Shown piece by piece: positions 18,736-25,937 of a stretch of 64,000 nucleotides of DNA. The DNA is from Pseudomonas alcaligenes (GTDB lineage Bacteria; Pseudomonadota; Gammaproteobacteria; Pseudomonadales; Pseudomonadaceae). Where the stretch lies: positions 3,951,501 to 4,015,500 of the forward strand of contig NZ_CP154874.1 in NCBI RefSeq assembly GCF_041729615.1, read 5' to 3'. Position numbers and translations under genes: made by a program. The stretch's first letter is position 1, and each line of letters begins with the position of its first letter. Below the pieces are notes generated by a model. It was not told the origin of the DNA. It worked only from the letters and a program-made list of their open reading frames with translations, and did not search any database.

Positions 18736-19947
18736 ATGAGTCTGGAGTGGGAAGCAGGGCGCCTGGACAGCGATCTCGAGGGCGTCGGCTTCGACACCCT
18801 GGCGGTGCGCGCCGGTCAGCATCGCACGCCGGAGGGCGAGCATGGCGAGGCCATGTTCCTCACCTCCAGCTATGTGTTCCGCAGCGCTGCCGACGCCGCC
18901 GCGCGCTTCGCCGGCGAGCAGCCGGGCAACGTCTACTCGCGCTATACCAACCCGACCGTGCGCGCTTTCGAGGAGCGCATCGCCGCGCTGGAAGGTGCCG
19001 AGCAGGCGGTGGCCACCGCCTCCGGCATGGCCGCCATCCTGGCTATCGTCATGAGCCTGTGCAGCGCCGGCGATCATGTGCTGGTGTCGCGCAGCGTATT
19101 CGGCTCGACCATCAGCCTGTTCGAGAAGTACCTCAAGCGCTTCGGCATCGAGGTGGACTACCCGCCGCTGTCCGACCTGGACGCCTGGCAGGCGGCTTTC
19201 AAGCCCAATACCAAGCTACTGTTCGTCGAGTCGCCGTCCAACCCGCTGGCCGAACTGGTGGACATCGCCGCCCTGGCCGAGATCGCCCACGCCCGCGGCG
19301 CGCTGCTGGCGGTGGACAACTGCTTCTGTACTCCGGCCCTGCAGCAGCCGCTGGCGCTGGGCGCCGACCTGGTCATGCACTCGGCCACCAAGTTCATCGA
19401 TGGCCAGGGCCGCGGCCTGGGTGGCGTGGTCGCCGGACGCCGCGCGCAGATGGAGCAGGTGGTCGGCTTCCTGCGTACCGCCGGGCCGACCCTCAGCCCG
19501 TTCAATGCCTGGATGTTCCTCAAGGGCCTGGAGACTTTGCGCATCCGCATGCAGGCGCAGAGCGCCAGCGCGCTGGAGCTGGCCCGCTGGCTGGAGACCC
19601 AGCCGGGTATCGACAGGGTCTACTACGCCGGCCTGCCCAGCCACCCGCAGCACGAGCTGGCCAAGCGTCAGCAGAGTGCTTTCGGCGCGGTGCTGAGCTT
19701 CGAGGTCAAGGGCGGCAAGGAGGCGGCCTGGCGCTTCATCGACGCGACGAAAGTCATTTCGATCACCACCAACCTCGGTGACACCAAAACCACCATCGCC
19801 CATCCGGCCACCACCTCCCATGGGCGTCTGTCGCCGCAGGAGCGGGCCAATGCCGGTATCCGCGACAACCTGGTGCGCGTCGCCGTGGGCCTGGAAGACG
19901 TGGCCGACCTCAAGGCCGACCTGGCCCGCGGCCTGGCCGCGCTCTGA
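18736..19947 (+). CDS. metZ: O-succinylhomoserine sulfhydrylase
   Basis: PLP enzyme that makes homocysteine directly from O-succinylhomoserine and sulfide, the Pseudomonas route to methionine. The 403-residue product has the Cys/Met-metabolism fold with SRYTNPTVRAFEERIAALEG and the PLP lysine Lys219 in HSATKFIDGQGR. ATG 18736 follows AAGGAG. It lies 11 bp after purF and is probably cotranscribed. Length equals the P. aeruginosa enzyme as I remember it. Confidence 0.95.
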   Translation: MSLEWEAGRLDSDLEGVGFDTLAVRAGQHRTPEGEHGEAMFLTSSYVFRSAADAAARFAGEQPGNVYSRYTNPTVRAFEERIAALEGAEQAVATASGMAAILAIVMSLCSAGDHVLVSRSVFGSTISLFEKYLKRFGIEVDYPPLSDLDAWQAAFKPNTKLLFVESPSNPLAELVDIAALAEIAHARGALLAVDNCFCTPALQQPLALGADLVMHSATKFIDGQGRGLGGVVAGRRAQMEQVVGFLRTAGPTLSPFNAWMFLKGLETLRIRMQAQSASALELARWLETQPGIDRVYYAGLPSHPQHELAKRQQSAFGAVLSFEVKGGKEAAWRFIDATKVISITTNLGDTKTTIAHPATTSHGRLSPQERANAGIRDNLVRVAVGLEDVADLKADLARGLAAL

Positions 19948-20057
19948 GGCTGGTGGGCCCCGTTCCTGCCGCGAAGGGCAGGGGTGCGGGCTTGCGGAGG
20001 GCCTTTCCGCGATCAGCAGCTAGTCTTGGGGAAACGTCCTAGCCCAGGAGCTGCCCC

Positions 20058-20306
20058 ATGAACCTCATCCTTTTCCTGATCATCGGCGCCGTTGCCGGCT
20101 GGATCGCCGGCAAGTTGCTGCGTGGCGGCGGCTTCGGGCTGATCGGCAACCTGGTGGTGGGCATAGTCGGCGCGGTGATCGGCGGCCACCTGTTCAGCTA
20201 CCTGGGCGTGTCGGCCGGTGGTGGGCTGATCGGCTCGCTGGTGACCGCGGTGATCGGTGCCCTGGTCCTGTTGTTCATCGTCGGCCTGATCAAGAAGGCC
20301 CAGTAG
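20058..20306 (+). CDS. YeaQ/YmgE (GlsB) small integral membrane protein
   Basis: An 82-residue glycine-rich membrane protein with three predicted hydrophobic segments, beginning MNLILFLIIGAVAGWIAGKL. It fits the transglycosylase-associated (YeaQ/YmgE/GlsB) family, which is often stress-induced; no enzymatic role has been proved for it. AGGAG sits seven bases before the ATG. It ends 28 bases from the convergent xcpQ stop; the gap holds only a short hairpin without a U-tract. Confidence 0.9.
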   Translation: MNLILFLIIGAVAGWIAGKLLRGGGFGLIGNLVVGIVGAVIGGHLFSYLGVSAGGGLIGSLVTAVIGALVLLFIVGLIKKAQ

Positions 20307-20334
20307 CGCTGGCGGGACGCCGTCCCGTCGCCCA

Positions 20335-22284
20335 TCACTGGTCGCGCAGGTCCACGGCACCGGCGCCGGGTTTGTCGAACAGGCGCTCGGCGCTGCCCGG
20401 CAGGCTGCTGTGGCCATCCTCGTCGGCACCCAGCACGCTGATGTCGCTGTACTTCTTGCCCGACAGCGCGGCCATGCCGGCGCGGTCGCGGACGATGGTC
20501 GGGCGCAGGAACACCATCAGGTTGCGCTTGACGTGGGTGTCCTTGGTCGAGCGGAACAGCCGGCCGATCAGCGGGATGTCACCCAGCAGCGGCACCTTGG
20601 AGTCGGTGCTGGTGACATCGTCCTGGATCAGTCCGCCCAGCACTATCACCTGGCCGTCGTCGGCCAGGATCACGCTCTTGATCGAGCGCTTGTTGGTCAC
20701 CAGGTCCACCGCCTGGGCGTTGACCCCGGCGCTGGGGGCGATGGAGGAGATCTCCTGTTCCACTTCCAGACGCAGGGTGGCGCCGTCGTTGATGTGCGGG
20801 GTGACCTTGAGGGTCACGCCGATGTCCTCGCGCTCGATGGTGGTGAAGGGGTTGTTCGCCCCCGAGGCGTCGGTGGTGTAGGAGCCGGTCTGGAAAGGTA
20901 CGTTCTGCCCGACCAGGATTTCCGCCTCCTGGTTGTCCAGGGTCAGCAGACTGGGCGTGGACAGCAGGTTGCTCTTGCTGTTGGCGGAGAGGGCGGTGAT
21001 CAGCGCGCCGAAGTTCTCGGTGCCGATGCCGATGATGGCGCCGTCCGGCAGGGTCAGGTCATCGGGAATTTCCTCGTTCTGGATGGCCTTGAGCACGGTG
21101 CCCACCGACAGCCCGGTATTGCCGAAGTTGACCCCGCCGAGGCCGCCGGTGCCGCCGCGGGCATCCACCGCCCACTGCACGCCGAGAGCGTCGCTGATGT
21201 CCCCGGAGATTTCCACGATGGCCGCCTCGACCATCACCTGGGCGCGCGGTACGTCGAGGTTGCGCACGATTTCCTCGAGGGTCGCCACGGTGTCCGGATC
21301 GGCCAGCAGGACCAGGGCATTGAGGCTCTCGTCGGCGCGGATCAGGATGTTCTGCGGCTTGCTGCTGGCGGCTTCGCCACCACCCTCCGCGGTCTTCAAC
21401 CCTTCAGAGATGTCGCCCAGGGTCTCGGCCAGGCTCTTGGCGTCGCTGTGGCGCAGGCGAATCACCCGCGCATTGGCCGAACGGGTGCTGGGGATGTCCA
21501 GCGAGCGGGCCAGGTTGGCCAGGCGCTGGCGGGCGGCCGGCGGGCCAAGGAGGATCAGGCGGTTGGTGCGGGCGTCGGCGATCACCCGGGTGCCGGCGCT
21601 GTTCTTCTCGTTGCGCATCACTGCGTTGTTCAGTGCCTCGGCGGCGTCCAGTACCCAGGCGTGCTGCAGGTTGATCACGTTGTAGTCGCCGCCGCCCTGG
21701 GCATCGAGCTCGGCGATCAGTTCGCGGATGCGTTCGATATTGGCCCGGCGGTCGCTGATGATCAGCGCGTTGGAGGCAGCCACCGCCGCCAGGTGGCCGT
21801 TCTGCGGCACCAGCGGGCGGATCAGCGGGATCAGTTCGTTGACCGAGGTGTGCTGCACCTGGATCAGCTCGGTCTGCACATCGTCCGGCGCGCTGCGGCT
21901 GCTGTTGGCGCCGCTGCGCGCCTCGGTGACCGGCACGATGCGCGCCTGGTCGCCCTGGGCCAGCACGCTGAAGCCATGGGTGCTCATCACCGAAAGGAAC
22001 AGCTGGTAGACCTCCTCCAGGCCCAGCGGGGTCTTGGAGATCACCGTGACCTGACCCTTGACCCGCGGATCGACGACGAAGGTCTCGCCGGAGATCTGCG
22101 CCACCTGATCGATGAAGTCGCGGATATCGGCGTCCTTCATGTTGATGGTCCAGGTCTCGGCGCCCTGGCTCACCGCCACCGGCTCGGCGGCATGGACGAG
22201 CGGCAGCGGGGCGGTGAGGCAGCTCGCGGCCAGCAGCAGGGCGAGGGGCAGGCGTTTGTGCGGCGGGATTCTGGAGTCGATCAT
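20335..22284 (-). CDS. xcpQ: Type II secretion outer-membrane secretin XcpQ (GspD)
   Basis: Outer-membrane secretin through which folded exoproteins leave the cell. The 649-residue product has a signal peptide (residues 1-32, ending VHA), an N0 domain (WTINMKDADIRDFIDQVAQ), three N1-N3 ring domains and the C-terminal secretin beta-barrel, with VPLLGDIPLIGRLFR near residue 575 and a short S-domain-like tail. It forms a minus-strand operon with xcpP; the xcpP stop and the xcpQ ATG overlap (ATGA). The divergent arrangement from xcpR-Z matches P. aeruginosa, but here two other genes lie between. Confidence 0.97.
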   Translation of the reverse strand: MIDSRIPPHKRLPLALLLAASCLTAPLPLVHAAEPVAVSQGAETWTINMKDADIRDFIDQVAQISGETFVVDPRVKGQVTVISKTPLGLEEVYQLFLSVMSTHGFSVLAQGDQARIVPVTEARSGANSSRSAPDDVQTELIQVQHTSVNELIPLIRPLVPQNGHLAAVAASNALIISDRRANIERIRELIAELDAQGGGDYNVINLQHAWVLDAAEALNNAVMRNEKNSAGTRVIADARTNRLILLGPPAARQRLANLARSLDIPSTRSANARVIRLRHSDAKSLAETLGDISEGLKTAEGGGEAASSKPQNILIRADESLNALVLLADPDTVATLEEIVRNLDVPRAQVMVEAAIVEISGDISDALGVQWAVDARGGTGGLGGVNFGNTGLSVGTVLKAIQNEEIPDDLTLPDGAIIGIGTENFGALITALSANSKSNLLSTPSLLTLDNQEAEILVGQNVPFQTGSYTTDASGANNPFTTIEREDIGVTLKVTPHINDGATLRLEVEQEISSIAPSAGVNAQAVDLVTNKRSIKSVILADDGQVIVLGGLIQDDVTSTDSKVPLLGDIPLIGRLFRSTKDTHVKRNLMVFLRPTIVRDRAGMAALSGKKYSDISVLGADEDGHSSLPGSAERLFDKPGAGAVDLRDQ

Positions 22285-22922
22285 GGGCTGTCTTCGGCTT
22301 CCGGTATTTCGGGCTGCGGGATGTCGCCGCCTTCCATGCGTTGTTGAAGGTTCTGGATGCGCTCCTGCAGGGCCTGGACGTCCTCGTCCTGCAGCTGTTC
22401 CAGTTGACTGGCGGTGGGCTCCAGCGCCGAGTAGGCCGGCGTCAGCGAGGGCTGGCGCACGGCGGGGAATCGCAGGCTCTCCTCGATGCCGCCACGGTCG
22501 AGCACCACATGGTCCTGGTGTACGGCCTGCAGGCGGGTACTGGCGTTGACCGGCTCGCCCACGGCGATGCGCTTGGGCTTGTCGCCGGCGACCTGGATGA
22601 TCGCCGCGGAGCGCGCTGCATCCGGGTTGACGAAGCTGGCCAGCAGGGTCATCTGCTGTCGGGTAGCGGGGGCGGCCTGGTCGCCGCGCGGCCTGGCCGC
22701 GGGCGTACCGAACAGATGCTGCAGGCGCTGGATGGACAGCGGCTGGCGCTCGGCGATGCTTGCCGGAGCCGCTGGCGGCGCAGCCTCGCTGCGCAGCAGG
22801 CGAAGGAAATCGACGCTCTGCTTGCTCAGGCTGAGGGTGATGAGCAGCACCACGAGCAGGCAGAGGCCGGTCACGCCATGGCGCTGCAGCCAGGCGGGCA
22901 GGCGGGTGCGGGTGCTACTCAA
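22281..22922 (-). CDS. xcpP: Type II secretion inner-membrane protein XcpP (GspC)
   Basis: Links the inner-membrane platform to the secretin. The 213-residue product has a short basic N-terminus, one transmembrane helix (about 17-34), the periplasmic homology region (about 60-140, with LLASFVNPDAARSAAII), and a C-terminal segment (about 165-200) that looks like coiled coil rather than the PDZ domain of enteric GspC, as in P. aeruginosa XcpP. No ATG fits; the frame opens at TTG 22922, preceded eight bases upstream by GGGGGA. It is the first gene of the xcpPQ unit. Confidence 0.93.
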   Translation of the reverse strand: MSSTRTRLPAWLQRHGVTGLCLLVVLLITLSLSKQSVDFLRLLRSEAAPPAAPASIAERQPLSIQRLQHLFGTPAARPRGDQAAPATRQQMTLLASFVNPDAARSAAIIQVAGDKPKRIAVGEPVNASTRLQAVHQDHVVLDRGGIEESLRFPAVRQPSLTPAYSALEPTASQLEQLQDEDVQALQERIQNLQQRMEGGDIPQPEIPEAEDSP

Positions 22923-23080
22923 GGCATGGATCCCCCGGTGTTCTTCTTATTCTGTGCGGACGCTCTGCACGGCGTCTCGCAATCCGGCCCGTACTCTGCG
23001 GGCGCAGGCAACCTTAACGCAAGTCCTTCGTCCATGGCGTATTCGCGTCGCCTATCTGCGCGCTGGTGCACTCTCCGCTG

Positions 23081-23131
23081 CGCCGGAAGCGTGAAACATT
23101 TCGAAACTTCCGGCGAACGAGTCGCTATCAT
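23081..23131. promoter_or_regulatory. Candidate operator dyad and -10 upstream of the MalT-type regulator
   Basis: CGCCGGAAG (23081-23089) and CTTCCGGCG (23107-23115) form perfect 9-bp arms separated by 17 bases that contain TTTCGAAA. A -10-like TATCAT lies at 23126-23131 with no -35 hexamer at 16-18 bp, where the right arm falls. This fits activator-dependent transcription of the regulator gene. Confidence 0.45.
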
Positions 23132-23185
23132 CGGCCCCACGTGCTTCCCGTTCAACAATAACAATAAGCCAGACGGATCACCGCC

Positions 23186-25819
23186 ATGGAAGATCGCAAG
23201 CCGCCCGTCGCGGCTCCCGTGGGGTTTGCACGCGCGGAGCTGCTGGAACTGCTCTGCCGTAGCGAGCAGTTTCCCCTGACGTTATTGCTGGCGCCAGCAG
23301 GCTCCGGCAAGTCGACCCTGCTGGCCCAGTGGCAGGCCGGCCGACCCTTCGGGAGTGTGGTGCACTATTCACTGCAGGCGCGTGACAACGAGCCGGTACG
23401 CTTCTTTCGCCACCTGGCCGAGAACATCCGCGCCCAGGTCGAAGACTTCGACCTGTCCTGGTTCAACCCCTTCGCCGCCGAGATGCACCAGTCGCCCGAG
23501 GTGCTCGGCGAGTACCTGGCCGACGCGCTGAATCGTATCGAGAGGCGCCTCTACCTGGTCCTCGACGACTTCCAGTGCATCGGCCAGCCGATCATCCTCG
23601 ACGTGCTCTCGGCCATGCTCGAACGCCTGGCGGGCAACACCCGGGTCATACTGTCCGGGCGCAACCATCCGGGGTTCTCCCTCAGCCGCCTGAAGCTGGA
23701 CAACAAGCTGCTGTGCATCGACCAGCACGACATGCGCCTGTCGCCAGTGCAGGTCCAGCACCTCAATGCCTACCTGGGCGGGCCCGACCTCAGCCCGGCC
23801 TATGTCGGCAGCCTGATGGCCATGACCGAGGGCTGGATGGTCGGGGTGAAGATGGCCCTGATGGCCCATGCGCGCTTCGGCACCGAGGCCCTGCAGCGTT
23901 TCGGTGGCGGCCATCCGGAGATAGTCGACTACTTCGGCCACGTGGTGCTGAAGAAGCTGTCGCCACAGCTGCACGACTTCCTGCTGTGCAGCGCGATCTT
24001 CGAGCGCTTCGACGGCGAGCTGTGCGACCGGGTGCTCGATCGCAGCGGTTCGGCCCTGCTGCTGGAGGACCTGGCCGCACGCGAGCTGTTCATGCTGCCG
24101 GTGGACGAGTACCCCGGCTGCTACCGCTACCATGCCCTGTTGCATGATTTCCTCGCCCGGCGCCTGGCCATGCACAAACCGCAGGAGGTGGCGCAACTGC
24201 ACCGGCGGGCGGCCCTGGCGCTGCAGCAGCGCGGTGACCTGGAACTGGCCCTGCAGCATGCCCAGCGCAGTGGCGATCGCGCGTTGTTCCACGGCCTGCT
24301 GGGCGAGGCCTGCGAGCAGTGGGTGCGCAGCGGTCACTTCGCCGAGGTGCTGAAATGGCTGGAGCCGCTGAGCGAGGCAGAACTCTGCGCACAGTCGCGC
24401 CTGCTGGTGCCGATGACCTATGCCCTGACCCTGTCGCGGCGTTTCCACCAGGCGCGCTACTGCCTGGACGAACTGGTGGCGCGCTGCGCCGGCCAGCCGG
24501 GCCTGGAAGAGCCGACCCGCCAGCTGCTGGCGCTCAACCTGGAGCTGTTCCAGCACGACCTGGCCTTCGACCCCGGCCAGCGCTGGTCCGACCTGCTGGC
24601 CGCGGGCGTCGCCTCGGACATCCGTGCCCTGGCGCTGAGCATCCTCGCCTATCACCACCTGATGCACGGCCGCCTGGAGCAGTCGATCCAGCTGGCGCTG
24701 GAGGCCAAGGCGTTGCTGGCCAGCACCGGCCAGCTGTTCCTGGAGAGCTACGCCGATCTGATCATCGCCCTGTGCAACCGCAACGCCGGGCGTGCCACCA
24801 GCGCGCGCAAGGATGTCTGCCTGGATTACCAGCGTACCGAGCGCTCCTCGCCGGCCTGGGTCAACCGTGCCACCGCCATGGTGGTGGCGCTGTACGAGCA
24901 GAACCAGCTGGCCGCCGCCCAGCAGCTGTGCGAGGACCTGATGGCCATGGTCACGTCGTCCTCGGCCACCGAGACCATCGCCACCGTGCACATCACCCTG
25001 TCGCGCCTGCTCCACCGGCGCCAGTCCCAGGGCCGCGCCACGCGCCTGCTGGAGCAGCTGTCGCGCATCCTGCAACTGGGCAACTACGCGCGCTTCGCCA
25101 GCCAGGCGGCGCAGGAGAGCATGCGCCAGGCCTATCTCGACGGGCGCCCGGCGGCGCTCGACGCCCTGGCCCAGCGCCTGGGTATCGAGGAGCGCCTGGC
25201 CGCCGGCGAGTGGGAGAGGGTGCGCCCCTATGAAGAGTGCTGGGAGCGCTATGGCCTGGCCGCCGTGTACTGGCTGGTGATGCGCGGCGCCCAGCCGCGC
25301 GCCTGCCGCATCCTCAAGGTGCTGGCGCAGGCGCTGCAGAACAGCGAGATGAAGGCCCGTGCGCTGGTGGTGGAGGCCAACCTGCTGGTGCTGAACGCCC
25401 CGCAGCTGGCTACGGAGGAGCAGGACAGGGCTCTGCTGGCGCTGGTCGAGCGCTTCGGCATCGTCAACATCAACCGCTCGGTATTCGACGAGGCGCCCGG
25501 CTTCGCCGAGGCGGTGTTCGGCCTGCTGCGCTCGGGCCGGCTGCAGGCGCCGGAGGCCTATCGCGAGGCCTACGCCGACTTCCTCCAGGGCACAGGCCAG
25601 GCGCCGCCGGCGCTCCTGTCCGAGTCGCTGAAACAGCTCACCGACAAGGAGGCGGCGATCTTCGCCTGCCTGCTCAGGGGGCTGTCCAACAGCGAGATCA
25701 GCGCCAGCACCGGCATCGCCCTGTCCACCACCAAGTGGCACCTGAAGAACATCTACTCGAAGCTGAGCCTCTCCGGGCGTACCGAAGCCATCCTCGCCAT
25801 GCAGGCCCGCAACGGCTAA
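23186..25819 (+). CDS. MalT-type STAND ATPase / LuxR-family transcriptional regulator
   Basis: An 877-residue signal-transduction ATPase. Walker A is PAGSGKST (37-44) and Walker B is LYLVLDD (122-128). A winged-helix/arm region follows, then a long helical, TPR-like sensor region (about 330-780), and a C-terminal LuxR HTH (818-877; LTDKEAAIFACLLRGLSNSE). This is the MalT architecture: activation by a small inducer with ATP and DNA binding by the HTH. It is divergent from xcpPQ and is followed 118 bp later by the alpha-dioxygenase gene in the same direction, suggesting it controls that gene, xcpPQ, or itself. I recall that orfV in the P. alcaligenes xcp cluster was described as MalT-like. The inducer is unknown. 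Confidence 0.9.
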   Translation: MEDRKPPVAAPVGFARAELLELLCRSEQFPLTLLLAPAGSGKSTLLAQWQAGRPFGSVVHYSLQARDNEPVRFFRHLAENIRAQVEDFDLSWFNPFAAEMHQSPEVLGEYLADALNRIERRLYLVLDDFQCIGQPIILDVLSAMLERLAGNTRVILSGRNHPGFSLSRLKLDNKLLCIDQHDMRLSPVQVQHLNAYLGGPDLSPAYVGSLMAMTEGWMVGVKMALMAHARFGTEALQRFGGGHPEIVDYFGHVVLKKLSPQLHDFLLCSAIFERFDGELCDRVLDRSGSALLLEDLAARELFMLPVDEYPGCYRYHALLHDFLARRLAMHKPQEVAQLHRRAALALQQRGDLELALQHAQRSGDRALFHGLLGEACEQWVRSGHFAEVLKWLEPLSEAELCAQSRLLVPMTYALTLSRRFHQARYCLDELVARCAGQPGLEEPTRQLLALNLELFQHDLAFDPGQRWSDLLAAGVASDIRALALSILAYHHLMHGRLEQSIQLALEAKALLASTGQLFLESYADLIIALCNRNAGRATSARKDVCLDYQRTERSSPAWVNRATAMVVALYEQNQLAAAQQLCEDLMAMVTSSSATETIATVHITLSRLLHRRQSQGRATRLLEQLSRILQLGNYARFASQAAQESMRQAYLDGRPAALDALAQRLGIEERLAAGEWERVRPYEECWERYGLAAVYWLVMRGAQPRACRILKVLAQALQNSEMKARALVVEANLLVLNAPQLATEEQDRALLALVERFGIVNINRSVFDEAPGFAEAVFGLLRSGRLQAPEAYREAYADFLQGTGQAPPALLSESLKQLTDKEAAIFACLLRGLSNSEISASTGIALSTTKWHLKNIYSKLSLSGRTEAILAMQARNG

Positions 25820-25828
25820 TGCGCCATG

Positions 25829-25846
25829 CCCCTCCCCGGGGAGGGG
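25829..25846. repeat. Perfect 18-bp GC palindrome after the regulator gene
   Basis: CCCCTCCCC followed directly by GGGGAGGGG, nine bases after the regulator stop. A second small hairpin, TGCCGG-AAAAG-CCGGCA, lies at 25880-25896. Neither has a U-tract, so read-through into the dioxygenase gene is likely, perhaps partial. Confidence 0.5.
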
Positions 25847-25937
25847 GGAGGGGCGCGCGCAACTGCCTAATCTCCCGCCTGCCGGAAAAGCCGGCAAGCA
25901 ACCCCATTAGTACAAGAAGAAATCGGGAGATATCGCC

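Noticed and set aside
17968..19947. 659-codon ORF fusing the end of purF in another frame to metZ
   Set aside because: Residues before the metZ ATG at 18736 are a frame-shifted reading of purF. metZ has its own ribosome site AAGGAG.
23091..23107. GAAAC-rich stretch upstream of the regulator as a PsrA box
   Set aside because: The right half-site would have to be GTTTG/C; the sequence gives ATTTC and another GAAAC in direct orientation, so it does not fit.
23369..25897. 842-codon minus-strand ORF
   Set aside because: Antisense to the MalT-type regulator, whose P-loop and HTH are clear on the plus strand.
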